Positions 1-6,859 of a stretch of 8,479 bases of DNA are shown in pieces; the stretch's first letter is position 1; every line of letters begins with the position of its first letter. The stretch lies in the NCBI GenBank assembly GCA_964569315.1, contig CAZMUZ010000142.1:1-8479 (forward strand), given 5' to 3'. The notes under the pieces are model-generated. The model saw only the letters and a list, made by a program, of their open reading frames with translations, made no database searches and was not told the origin of the DNA. The stretch comes from CADEFF01 sp964569315. GTDB lineage: Bacteria > Pseudomonadota > Alphaproteobacteria > Dongiales > Dongiaceae. The position numbers were made by a program, and so were the translations under genes.

Positions 1-1257
1 GGCTTGTCGCTGTTCCTGCGGCAGATGCTTTCGGACGGGCTTGCGCCGCACCGCCGCCAAGGTCTGGCCGCCTACGCGCCGGCCGCGCCGAGCGCCATCA
101 TCCGCCGCGCCGTCGAGGAGACGCGCTGGCATGGGCGGCGCAAGACGCGCTACGCCCGGATGCTGCTGACGGCCGTCCTGCGGCCCTTCCTCTCGACCGG
201 CTTCATCATCGCCGGGACCTGGCGCAATGGCGGTCGGACCGGGCGGCTGGTCGGCAAATCCGTCCTGCTCCAGCTACGCGAGCAGATCGCCGTGGCGACC
301 GATCGGCCGCCCGCGAGCCTCTATTACTACCCCTTCGAACTCTATGAGGATTCCCGGCGTCGGCAGCTCGGCGCGTATCTGTTCCGGTCGGAGACCAAGA
401 GCGGGTTTTACCGATTGCTGCGCAAGGCGCCCATCACGCCGCTGACCGACAAGGCGGCGTTCCATCGGCGCTGCCGGGCGCATGACCTGGCGACGCCCGC
501 GCTGTTCCTCGCTCTCGATGCGAAAGGCCAGGCGATCTTTCCCGCCGACGCGCTCCCGGGTCTCCCGCCCGCCGACCTGTTCGTCAAGCCCAATCCCGGA
601 AAGGGCGGGCGCGGCGTCGAGCGGTGGCGCTATGTCGGCGAGGAAAGCCACGAGCGCGCCGATGGGCTCCGCCTCACCCAGGCGCTTTTGCTGCAACGCC
701 TCCGGCGCTCGCCGTTCGAGGGGGGATGCGTGGTGCAGGCCTGCGTGGTCAACCATCCCGGGCTGCTCGACCTCGCGCCGCGGGCGCTTTCGACCGTCCG
801 GATCGTCACCTGCCGCAACGAGGCCGGGGGCTTCGAGGCGACCCATGCGGTCTTCCGCATGGCGCAGAGCGCTTCGGCCCAGGTCGACAACTTCCATGCG
901 GGCGGCATCGCCGCCGCGGTCGATCTCGCGACCGGCAAGCTCGCGGCGGCGACCGATCTCGGCTTCGACCACAGCGGGCGCTGGCATCGGCGCCACCCCT
1001 TGACCGACGCGCCGATCGAGGGCCGCTTGCTGCCGCTCTGGCCCGAGACCTTGGCGCTCGCCTGCCGGGCGCATGCCGCCTTCGCCGACCGCACCATCAT
1101 CGGCTGGGACATCGCGATCCTGGCCGACGGCCCCTCCCTGATCGAAGGCAATAGCAGCCCCGACCTCGACATCATCCAGCGCACGCACCGCGGGCCGGTG
1201 GGCGATACCCGGCTCGGCGAGTTGCTGGCGGCGGCCCTGCTCCGTCGGCGCGTCTGA
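1..1257 (+). CDS. Sugar-transfer associated ATP-grasp domain protein (5' end possibly outside window)
   Basis: The frame is open to the window edge, so the true start may lie upstream. A TTG at position 4 is the first possible start and is used for numbering (417 residues). The C-terminal two thirds looks like an ATP-grasp ligase of the type associated with sugar transfer and polysaccharide loci. Visible signs are DLFVKPNPGKGGRGV (191-205), a nucleotide-binding Lys plus Gly-rich loop; VVQACV (243-248); STVRIVT (263-269); DNFHAGG (295-301); GWDIA (367-371); and EGNSSPDLD (381-389), which carries the Glu and Asn that normally bind metal. The N-terminal 150 residues are Arg-rich with a YYYPFELY segment. 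ATP-grasp enzymes couple ATP hydrolysis to a carboxylate-amine or carboxylate-thiol bond; the substrate here cannot be read from sequence. The gene converges on the EamA gene, with 27 bp between stop codons. The family call is fairly secure, the function is not. Confidence 0.8.
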   Translation, partial: GLSLFLRQMLSDGLAPHRRQGLAAYAPAAPSAIIRRAVEETRWHGRRKTRYARMLLTAVLRPFLSTGFIIAGTWRNGGRTGRLVGKSVLLQLREQIAVATDRPPASLYYYPFELYEDSRRRQLGAYLFRSETKSGFYRLLRKAPITPLTDKAAFHRRCRAHDLATPALFLALDAKGQAIFPADALPGLPPADLFVKPNPGKGGRGVERWRYVGEESHERADGLRLTQALLLQRLRRSPFEGGCVVQACVVNHPGLLDLAPRALSTVRIVTCRNEAGGFEATHAVFRMAQSASAQVDNFHAGGIAAAVDLATGKLAAATDLGFDHSGRWHRRHPLTDAPIEGRLLPLWPETLALACRAHAAFADRTIIGWDIAILADGPSLIEGNSSPDLDIIQRTHRGPVGDTRLGELLAAALLRRRV

Positions 1258-1284
1258 CGGCCCGCTCGCGGCGGAACGCGATCG

Positions 1285-2187
1285 TCAGGCGTTGCCGAGC
1301 GCGCGCCGTTCCCAGACGACGCTCGCGACCGCCTGCAGCAGCACCGCGGCGAGCACGATGAGCCCCCCGACGAGCGCGATCGGCGCCGGAACCTCGTTCA
1401 CGAAGAGCCAGACCCAGATCGGCCCGAGGATAGTGTCGGCCAGCAGCAGGAGGCCCGCCTCCGCCGCCGGGATTCTCCGCGTCGCGAGCATGACGCAGGC
1501 GAAGCCCGTCGCCGTCTGCACCACGCCCATGAAGAGTCCGGCCAGCATGTCGTTGGCGGAAACCGCGAGATCCTCCGCCATCAGGGCCGAGGCGATACCG
1601 GCGAGCAGTCCGGCGACGATCAGCGCCGGCAGCATGTCGAGCGCACGGAGCTGGCGCAGCATCACGACCAGCAGACCGTAGGTGGAGCCGGCCAGGAGCG
1701 CGACGAAGAGGCCGACCGGCTGGCCGGCGGAGAAGCCGTCGGCGAACATCACGCTCATCCCGACGATGGCGACCATGATCGCCAGCCAGGTCATCCGGTG
1801 GACTGGCTCGCGCAGGGCGAGCAGGCCCAGCAGGGCCGCGAAGAACGGTGCCGAGCTCATCACGAACTGGGCGTTGGCCACGCTCGTCAGCAGCATGGCG
1901 AAGACATAGGAAACCATGGAGACGGCGATGACGGCGGCGACCGCAAGCCCGCCCCAGCCGATCGCCTTGAAGGGCGCGACGACCCGGCCGCGCTCCTTGA
2001 CGAGGAGAACCAGCGTCAGCGCCGCGACCATGCCGACCGCTCGATAGAACATGACCTGCCAGCCATCGGCGGCCTCGACATGGCGCGTGATGAGGCCGCC
2101 CGTGCTGAAGCAGACCGCCGCCATCAGCATGAATCCGATGCCGGCCGCCCGTCCGGCATCGCTCCGCGCCGCATTCCCGATGGTCAT
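1285..2187 (-). CDS. DMT-superfamily transporter with two EamA domains
   Basis: This is a 300-residue inner-membrane carrier with about ten hydrophobic segments in two homologous halves: EamA repeat 1 roughly 14-148 and repeat 2 roughly 157-290. Family-like details are the FSTGGLITR start of the first helix region, ALREPVHRMTW after the fourth helix, and VNEVPAPIALVGGLIVL at the ninth and tenth. EamA proteins usually export or take up small metabolites such as amino acids, nucleosides or drugs; nothing here fixes the substrate. I chose the ATG at 2187 because MTIGNA is preceded by a GAGGCGGGG purine-rich stretch. A GTG at 2232 would add 15 residues but has no visible Shine-Dalgarno sequence. 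The gene lies 71 bp downstream of the Crp/Fnr gene on the same strand, so cotranscription is plausible. It ends 27 bp from the convergent ATP-grasp gene. Confidence 0.9.
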   Translation of the reverse strand: MTIGNAARSDAGRAAGIGFMLMAAVCFSTGGLITRHVEAADGWQVMFYRAVGMVAALTLVLLVKERGRVVAPFKAIGWGGLAVAAVIAVSMVSYVFAMLLTSVANAQFVMSSAPFFAALLGLLALREPVHRMTWLAIMVAIVGMSVMFADGFSAGQPVGLFVALLAGSTYGLLVVMLRQLRALDMLPALIVAGLLAGIASALMAEDLAVSANDMLAGLFMGVVQTATGFACVMLATRRIPAAEAGLLLLADTILGPIWVWLFVNEVPAPIALVGGLIVLAAVLLQAVASVVWERRALGNA

Positions 2188-2258
2188 GATCCCCGCCTCG
2201 CCTGCGGCCGACTTGGTCGCATGGGGCGGCACCGGCCGTCAACGGCGCAGCCGACGCC

Positions 2259-3107
2259 TCACTCGGGCATGCGTTTGCGGGCGAGCGCCGGGCCGACCGG
2301 CAGGGGCGTGACGGGGCGCGGCAGCAGACGGAAAGGCGCGGCCGGCTCGGCGGCCGCCGGCTTCTCGACATGGCGGGCGAGCGCCTCGGCATCCAGCACC
2401 TGCAGACGGCCGGGCCGGACCTGCAGCAGGCCGCGTTCCCTGAGATCGCGCAGGATCCGGTTCACATAAACGGTCGTCAGGCCCACGCTGTCCGCGACCA
2501 GATCCTGCGTCAGCGGCAGCTCGATCGGCCCGCGCGCGGCAGCCGGAAAGCACCGCAGGCTCCGGCGATGCAGATCGACCAGCATCGACGCGACCCGCGC
2601 CGTGGCCGACCGCGCGCCGACATTCGTCAGGTGATCCTGGGCCTGCACCGTCGCCGCGGCGGCGATGTCGAGCATCGCACGCATGAAGGCAGGGTGCCGC
2701 TCCAGCAGCTCGGGAAACTTCCTGCGAGGGAAGACGCAGACGGCCACGTCGGTGAGACAGAGGGCGCCATGCGACATCGGCTCGCCGAGATCGGGCTGAT
2801 AGCCGAGGAAACCGCCCGGCACCACGATATCCAGGATCTGGCGCTGGCCGGACTCCAGGATCCTGTAGAGCGCGACCCAGCCATCCAGCAGGTTGAAGAG
2901 CTCCGGCGGCCGATCGCCCATCGAATAGAGGTGGGACTGCGCGGCAACGATGCGGTCCCCGGTCTTGAAGCGCTGGAGGATGTCGATGTCATTGGCCGCG
3001 GCCCGACAGATCGTCAGTTCCCTTATGGCGCAGTTCTTGCAGCCGGACGGCACCTGCGGCGGCAGCCGACGATGCCGGGTGACCGTTTTTCGGTCATCGG
3101 TTTCCAT
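2259..3107 (-). CDS. Crp/Fnr-family transcriptional regulator with four FNR-like cysteines
   Basis: The 282-residue protein has the usual Crp/Fnr order: an N-terminal cysteine cluster, a cyclic-nucleotide-binding-type beta-roll (about 45-145), a dimerisation helix (about 145-180) and a winged helix-turn-helix (about 185-240). Cys23, Cys26 and Cys34 form C-x2-C-x7-C. Cys124 in TDVAVCVFP lies where the fourth [4Fe-4S] ligand of FNR falls, so an oxygen- or NO-sensitive cluster is likely by family analogy. The recognition helix reads GLTTVYVNRIL: the Arg is kept, but the FNR Glu and Ser positions are Val and Asn, so the DNA site may not be TTGAT-N4-ATCAA. A Pro/Ala-rich tail of about 35 residues follows and makes the protein longer than the usual 230-250. 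The ATG at 3107 has AGAGG six bases upstream. The same frame is open much farther upstream, but that part is antisense shadow across the permease gene. Confidence 0.92.
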   Translation of the reverse strand: METDDRKTVTRHRRLPPQVPSGCKNCAIRELTICRAAANDIDILQRFKTGDRIVAAQSHLYSMGDRPPELFNLLDGWVALYRILESGQRQILDIVVPGGFLGYQPDLGEPMSHGALCLTDVAVCVFPRRKFPELLERHPAFMRAMLDIAAAATVQAQDHLTNVGARSATARVASMLVDLHRRSLRCFPAAARGPIELPLTQDLVADSVGLTTVYVNRILRDLRERGLLQVRPGRLQVLDAEALARHVEKPAAAEPAAPFRLLPRPVTPLPVGPALARKRMPE

Positions 3108-3119
3108 GCACGACCTCTG
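3105..3119 (-). promoter_or_regulatory. Ribosome binding site fixing the Crp/Fnr start
   Basis: On the minus strand, ACAGAGGTCGTGC precedes the ATG. The AGAGG core is six bases from the start codon. This decides the start inside a frame that stays open for more than 1.3 kb upstream. Confidence 0.6.
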
Positions 3120-3123
3120 TCCC

Positions 3124-3145
3124 AACCCCCGGGTTTCCGGAGGTT
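3124..3145 (-). promoter_or_regulatory. Hairpin in the Crp/Fnr gene leader
   Basis: AACCCCCGG (3124-3132) and CCGGAGGTT (3137-3145) pair over nine positions with one mismatch (3128/3141) around a 4-base loop. On the minus strand the stem ends about 17 bases before the ATG, just upstream of the Shine-Dalgarno sequence. It may affect translation or be chance in GC-rich DNA. Confidence 0.3.
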
Positions 3146-3233
3146 CCCCGCAAGGGGGAGATAGCCCCAAGCCAAGTCCCAAGCGCGACGGAGGGATGGC
3201 GTCGAATTCCGCCGATCCGAAACGATAAATGGG

Positions 3234-3254
3234 CGGGAAATCATTTAGTTCCCG
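3234..3254. promoter_or_regulatory. Dyad CGGGAA-N9-TTCCCG upstream of the Crp/Fnr gene
   Basis: A perfect 6-bp inverted repeat with a 9-base AT-rich spacer lies in the 245-bp gap between the ABC permease stop and the Crp/Fnr start, 127 bp upstream of that start. The 21-bp size and AT-rich centre suit a dimeric DNA-binding protein, possibly the regulator itself. It is not a canonical FNR box. I could not identify a convincing -35/-10 pair in this gap. Confidence 0.35.
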
Positions 3255-3352
3255 ATATGGGGCCGCCGCCGTTACAAATCTCTCGTGAACGAGCGGGGAA
3301 CGCAGTTTTCTTGCCGGTGCGGACAGGGCCGGTTTGGAGACGCGCGGAGATC

Positions 3353-4900
3353 CTATGCGGCGGCTGCGACACCCGTTGCCCGGCGCGGGCTGATCGCCCA
3401 GGCGCCGATAACCACCGCCACCGCGAAGATGGCCGGGACGATGGCGATCGAGGTGCCCACGGCGGCGGCGCCTGCAGCACCGGCCCAGAGCAGGCTCGAA
3501 AAGGTCTCGGCAAAGGTGGCGATGCGGGAGGATGTCTGGCGGCGGCGGAAGTGGCTGCGTTTCGCCTGGACGGCGAACCAGAGTTGAATGGCGATGGCAG
3601 CACTCGCCGCGATGACGATCCCCAGAACGGCGATGAACGCGCTCCGCGGCGAAGCGACCGCAAGTACCAGCAAAAGCGGCGCCAGCACGATCGCGAGCGC
3701 ACCGAAGACCGCTTCCACCTTGGCGCGAACCATCTGACGGCGCGTGATCGGAGCGCTGGCGACAAGATCGGGCGCGTCTTCGCCCGAGACGGTGATCCAG
3801 GCGAGGCCGCCGGCAAGCTGTCCTGCCGCCATGACGAGCACCGGCACGATCAAGGTCAGCGCGCCTCTCTCCCCGAAATTTTGCCAGAGCAGATAAACGG
3901 GCGGCAGCAGATAGATGATCTGCATGAGGCTTTGCGATACCAGCCACGGGTCGCGCCGGAGCAGGCGCCATTCCTTGTCGCGAAGCTTGGCCCGAGGGCC
4001 GGTGCGCCGGAACCTTATGGTCCCGTCTGCGCCCGACTTTGTCGCCTCCCAGGCGACACCGGCGGCAGCGACGGCATGATCGCCAAATCGGCGAGAGAAG
4101 ATGGCGGCCACGAGGAACAGCAGCATTAGGCTGCCGACCAGGAGGGCCAAGAGCGCCGCGGGATCGCCGAGGATCGCCTTCGCCGGCAGCCACAGCAGGC
4201 TCGTCGCGTCGGGCGCACGGGCCATCAGCGCCGGCGAATGGAGGAGCGGCATCCGGTCGAGCGTTCCATAGGAGGCGATCGCGGCGATCTGCAGGCTGAT
4301 GACGAAAGCGGCACCGAAGACGGCGGCGACGATCTGCGCCACGAGCCGCGTGCGCTTCGGCCCGAGCAGGCGAAAAAGGCCGACCGTCAGCGCCACCGCC
4401 GCGGCCACGGCGCTCATACCGAGCGCGGCCGCGACCGGATAGGCGCTGAGCCATCCGATCCCGCCGAGGACGACAAGCACATTGACGAAGGGTGCCACCA
4501 CCAGCATGCCCATCACGGCGACCATGAAGGCGATCGCGGCGATCCGCACCGCAAAGACGCGGCGGGCTTGCACGGGTGCCGAGAGCAGCAGATCGAGGTC
4601 GGCGCGGGCATAGAAGGCGCGCGTTACCGATTCCATCGCCTGCGACAGCATCAGCGACCAGTAGAGCAGCGCCGTCGTCTCGAGAAATATCAGGGTCGGC
4701 AGGTCGAGTGTCGGTGCACCGGCGACGAAACGGCGGAGCATGCTGTAGGCGAGCAAATGCATGAAGGCGACGAAGCCGAGAAGCACGAGTGCGACGATGC
4801 CGACGCGCCGGCGCCCCCCGGTCATCAGGCTCGTCCAGTCGCGCCAGCCGAGCTTCAGCTCATGACGGGCGAACCAGAGCAGCGTGCCCGGACGGCTCAT
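3353..4900 (-). CDS. ABC-2-type exporter permease
   Basis: This 515-residue integral membrane protein has about twelve hydrophobic segments, for example at 33-52, 69-88, 117-143, 155-175, 186-208, 245-268, 348-370, 395-416, 420-442 and 488-504. It is the membrane partner of the ATPase encoded just upstream: its ATG overlaps that gene's TGA as ATGA (4897-4900), and GAAGG lies five bases before the start, so translational coupling is likely. It looks internally duplicated. The segment DLDLLLSAPVQARRVFAVRI (101-120) is echoed by PDLVASAPITRRQMVRAKV (377-395), each located between a pair of helices and the next membrane block. A charged cytoplasmic-looking stretch, about 283-318, separates the halves. 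A protein carrying both halves would need only itself plus an ATPase dimer. The substrate is unknown. The Crp/Fnr gene begins 245 bp farther on, so it is probably a separate unit. Confidence 0.88.
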   Translation of the reverse strand: MSRPGTLLWFARHELKLGWRDWTSLMTGGRRRVGIVALVLLGFVAFMHLLAYSMLRRFVAGAPTLDLPTLIFLETTALLYWSLMLSQAMESVTRAFYARADLDLLLSAPVQARRVFAVRIAAIAFMVAVMGMLVVAPFVNVLVVLGGIGWLSAYPVAAALGMSAVAAAVALTVGLFRLLGPKRTRLVAQIVAAVFGAAFVISLQIAAIASYGTLDRMPLLHSPALMARAPDATSLLWLPAKAILGDPAALLALLVGSLMLLFLVAAIFSRRFGDHAVAAAGVAWEATKSGADGTIRFRRTGPRAKLRDKEWRLLRRDPWLVSQSLMQIIYLLPPVYLLWQNFGERGALTLIVPVLVMAAGQLAGGLAWITVSGEDAPDLVASAPITRRQMVRAKVEAVFGALAIVLAPLLLVLAVASPRSAFIAVLGIVIAASAAIAIQLWFAVQAKRSHFRRRQTSSRIATFAETFSSLLWAGAAGAAAVGTSIAIVPAIFAVAVVIGAWAISPRRATGVAAAA

Positions 4901-5637
4901 GCGGCCTTCGGCCCCGCAGTGAGCTCGAGGAAAACATCCTCGAGGCTCGTGCCGCGGCGACCGGCGAGCCCGCGCAGCTCGTCGAGCGTGCCCTGCGCGA
5001 TGAGCCGGCCGCCGACGATGACGCCGATCCGCTCGGCCATGCGCTCGGCCACCTCGAGGATATGGGTAGTAAGAATCACCGTGGCGCCCTCGCGGACGCG
5101 CTGCAGCAGCAGGTCCTTGACCTGCCGTGCCGAGCCCGCATCGAGCCCGGTCAGCGGCTCGTCGAGGATGATGAGCCGGGGGTCGTGCACCAGCGCGCCG
5201 GCCAGCGCCACCTTCTGCCGCATGCCCTTGGAGAAGGATTCGCAGCGCTCATGGGCGTGGGGGGCGAGGCCGAGCCAGCCAAGCAGATCGCGCGCGATCG
5301 CCTCCGCCCTGCCGGCCTCGATGTTCCAGAGCCCGGCAACGAACTCCAGATATTCGACGGGCGTGAGCTTGTCGTAGATCATCGGCTCGTCGGAAACCCA
5401 GGCGATGATCCGCTTGGCGGCGACCGGGTCGGCCAGCGCATCGACGCCGAACACCGCGATCGCACCGCTGTCGGGCCGGAGCAGCCCGGCTACCATGCGC
5501 AGGGTCGTCGTCTTGCCGGCCCCGTTCGGGCCGAGCAGCGCATAGAACTCGCCAGCCCTGATCGCGAGATCGAGCCCGTCGACGGCCGGCCGGTCGTAGC
5601 GCTTGCAGAGGCCGCGAATTTCGAGCGCGAAGGTCAT
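4897..5637 (-). CDS. ABC transporter ATP-binding protein (ABC-2 exporter type)
   Basis: The 246-residue nucleotide-binding subunit powers the permease encoded immediately downstream. All core motifs are present: Walker A GPNGAGKTT (36-44), signature SFSKGMRQK (134-142) with Ser and Gly kept but Met for the usual Gln-nearby pattern, Walker B LIILDEP (155-161), D-loop GLDAGS (164-169) and switch His192 in TTHIL. At the Q-loop position the text is SDEPMIYDKLT (82-92), an acidic replacement often seen in this exporter clade, where the motif ends in EP-x-x-YDKLT. The C-terminal SLEDVFLELT (231-240) is typical of ABC-2 ATPases. No strong Shine-Dalgarno sequence precedes the ATG, but the start is supported because the same ATG and first 12 codons recur in the pseudogene at 6859. 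Its first 48 codons and upstream DNA form one copy of the direct repeat described separately. Confidence 0.95.
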   Translation of the reverse strand: MTFALEIRGLCKRYDRPAVDGLDLAIRAGEFYALLGPNGAGKTTTLRMVAGLLRPDSGAIAVFGVDALADPVAAKRIIAWVSDEPMIYDKLTPVEYLEFVAGLWNIEAGRAEAIARDLLGWLGLAPHAHERCESFSKGMRQKVALAGALVHDPRLIILDEPLTGLDAGSARQVKDLLLQRVREGATVILTTHILEVAERMAERIGVIVGGRLIAQGTLDELRGLAGRRGTSLEDVFLELTAGPKAA

Positions 5638-5707
5638 GAGGCGGACTGCCGACGATTGCGGAAGAGCCCTTAAGCCTGGCCTTCAATAGGTTGTCGGGTG
5701 ATTAACC
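5493..5707. repeat. Direct repeat copy A: 5' end and upstream DNA of the intact ABC ATPase gene
   Basis: This stretch matches 6717-6930 in the same orientation, about 1,223 bp away. By hand alignment the coding part (5493-5637) agrees at about 130 of 145 positions, with 13 substitutions and a 2-base gap. The part just before the ATG is weaker, roughly 70%. The outermost block 5671-5707 agrees at 35 of 37. Similarity stops abruptly after TAACC at 5707. Confidence 0.85.
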
Positions 5708-5771
5708 GTTCGGCGAAATTTTCGCGCGACACCGCCGCATGGCGCCGTAGCGCCAGCATCTCGATCGCCCG

Positions 5772-5804
5772 CACCCGCCCGCCTCTCCGGCGAGGTCGGC
5801 GGTG
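5772..5804 (-). terminator. GC-rich hairpin after the methyltransferase gene
   Basis: On the minus strand, CACC-GCC-GACCTC and GAGAGGCGGGCGGGTG can pair as an imperfect stem of about 12 bp with single-base bulges around a short loop. It begins four bases after the methyltransferase stop. There is no T-run, so this is a weak terminator call. Confidence 0.35.
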
Positions 5805-5807
5805 CCG

Positions 5808-6608
5808 TCACGCCGGCTTGCGCCGCCCGACCACCGAGTAGAACGGATGCACGACGCCTTTCCCGGCCTCGAGCGTGGCATGGGCGCTATGGCTGTGATA
5901 GCTGAACTCGATATGGGGAAAGCCTACCGCTGTCAGCATCCGGGCAATGGCGTGTGGCGAGATGAGCCACCAGGACAACGGATCCTTCGCTTCGGGATGC
6001 GGTGAAAACTCCATATATGATCGCTGCTTGAAATGGCCGTAATGCAGGTCGGTGACGACGATCATCTCGTCGGTGACGGCGGCAGCCTGGCAAATCGCCG
6101 CAAACGGGTTGGCCAGATGCAGCAGGATGGCCCCCATGAAGGTTGCGTCGAAGCGACCGATATCCTTCGGAATATCGTAAATGTTGCCGTAGATGACCTT
6201 GTTCTTCGAAGCGAATGCGCGGCGGAAGAACCACCATGAGTTACGCACCCGATCGATGGCCTTCGCCCACTCGATCGCCAGCATCGCTTCGTCGACGCCC
6301 GGCACCGGCATGACGTCCGGCGGGGTCCCGGGCGGCAAGTCGAAGGCGACGACTTCGGCGCCCATCTCCTCCATCTTGAGGCTGAGGAAACCGCTGGCCG
6401 GGCCTGTCTCCAATACGCGCTTGCCGCGGAAATCCACGCCGCCCAGATAGGCGCGCCAGTTCGCACGCAAGTCCCACGAGCCGACGATCGTTTCGCCGCT
6501 CGGCATATCGAACCAGTGGTATCGATAGCAGTCGTCGAGCGTCACGTTATCATGCATCGCCGCCCACCGACGTTGGACGGCGTCATCGATCGATGTCGGC
6601 AAGCCCAT
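5808..6608 (-). CDS. Class I SAM-dependent methyltransferase
   Basis: The 266-residue protein has a Rossmann-type methyltransferase core. Motif I is VLETGPASG (65-73) with Glu67 and the glycines. The acidic end of the second strand is Asp90 in VVAFDL, and later strands are GNIYDIP (141-147) and FDATFMGAILLHLANP (153-168). The arrangement recalls the CmoB/DUF1698-like group, but I do not claim tRNA modification: the flanking Trp/Tyr-rich segments (DCYRYHWFDM, GSWDLRANW, SWWFFRR) may form a small-molecule pocket. The ATG at 6608 has GAGG six bases upstream (GAGGTGACCG). Hand-counted GC over 5881-6420 is about 60% (325/540), against about 70-73% in sampled lines of the adjacent ABC ATPase gene, and stretches around 6001-6240 fall to 50-63%. 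That suggests a different origin. The gene lies between the two copies of the ABC-gene direct repeat. Confidence 0.88.
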   Translation of the reverse strand: MGLPTSIDDAVQRRWAAMHDNVTLDDCYRYHWFDMPSGETIVGSWDLRANWRAYLGGVDFRGKRVLETGPASGFLSLKMEEMGAEVVAFDLPPGTPPDVMPVPGVDEAMLAIEWAKAIDRVRNSWWFFRRAFASKNKVIYGNIYDIPKDIGRFDATFMGAILLHLANPFAAICQAAAVTDEMIVVTDLHYGHFKQRSYMEFSPHPEAKDPLSWWLISPHAIARMLTAVGFPHIEFSYHSHSAHATLEAGKGVVHPFYSVVGRRKPA

Positions 6609-6714
6609 CGGTCACCTCGGTTCGCTCGATGGCAATCCTTCTACCGCGCGCCCGGCGACGTAACAAGACCGGCGGCCGAAGCGGAGCGCCCGCAGTCCGG
6701 CGAAGGCAGGTGGC

Positions 6715-6859
6715 CACCATGCGCAGGGTCGTCGTCTTGCCGGCCCCGCTCCGGCCGAGCAGCGCATAGAACTCGCCTGCCTCGACCGCGAGATCGAGCC
6801 CGTCAACGACCGGCTGGTCGTAGCTTGCAGAGGCCGCGGATCTCGAGCGCGGGGGTCAT
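6715..6859 (-). pseudogene. Truncated, frameshifted 5' fragment of an ABC ATPase gene
   Basis: Starting from the ATG at 6859 the reading is MTPALEIRGLCK, nearly the same as MTFALEIRGLCK of the intact ATPase at 5637. A 2-base loss near 6823 (GTAGC-TTGCAG against GTAGCGCTTGCAG in copy A, plus strand) then shifts the frame to a stop within about 20 codons. With the shift restored, the text runs YDQPVVDGLDLAVEAGEFYALLG and then RSGAGKTTTLRMVA, including an intact Walker A lysine and threonines. Similarity ends just after MVA, before any signature or Walker B motif, so no ATPase can be made. Seven residue differences from the intact copy, including Pro-Asn to Arg-Ser in Walker A, show that this is not a very recent duplication. 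It may instead be what remains of a paralogous ABC gene. Confidence 0.85.

Noticed and set aside
274..1188. 304-codon open frame antisense to the ATP-grasp gene
   Set aside because: It is a high-GC shadow: no recognisable motif and unlike any family, while the sense frame carries ATP-grasp motifs.
1254..1288. CTGACG and CGTCAG inverted repeat as a bidirectional terminator between convergent genes
   Set aside because: It arises mostly because both genes stop with TGA in a similar context; the 23-base loop and lack of T-runs argue against a terminator.
3282..3293. CTCGTGAACGAG near-palindrome as a terminator of the ABC permease transcript
   Set aside because: The arms are only 5 bp with an almost absent loop and no T-run; too weak to call.
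3108..3352. Canonical FNR or CRP box in the regulator's upstream gap
   Set aside because: I found no TTGAT-N4-ATCAA or TGTGA-N6-TCACA-like match; only the dyad at 3234-3254 stands out.
3108..4454. Upstream continuation of the open frame that contains the Crp/Fnr gene (731 codons in total)
   Set aside because: It lies in another frame across the ABC permease gene, is Arg/Ala-rich low-complexity text with no domain, and a good ribosome site marks the start at 3107.
4238..5377. Long plus-strand open frame opposite the ABC genes
   Set aside because: The composition is rich in Arg, Asp, His and Gln as expected for an antisense shadow of membrane-protein codons, while the opposite strand encodes clear ABC subunits.
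6612..6806. 64-codon minus-strand open frame in the ABC relic
   Set aside because: It is in a frame different from the one that restores the Walker A motif and gives meaningless Arg/Ala/Ser text.
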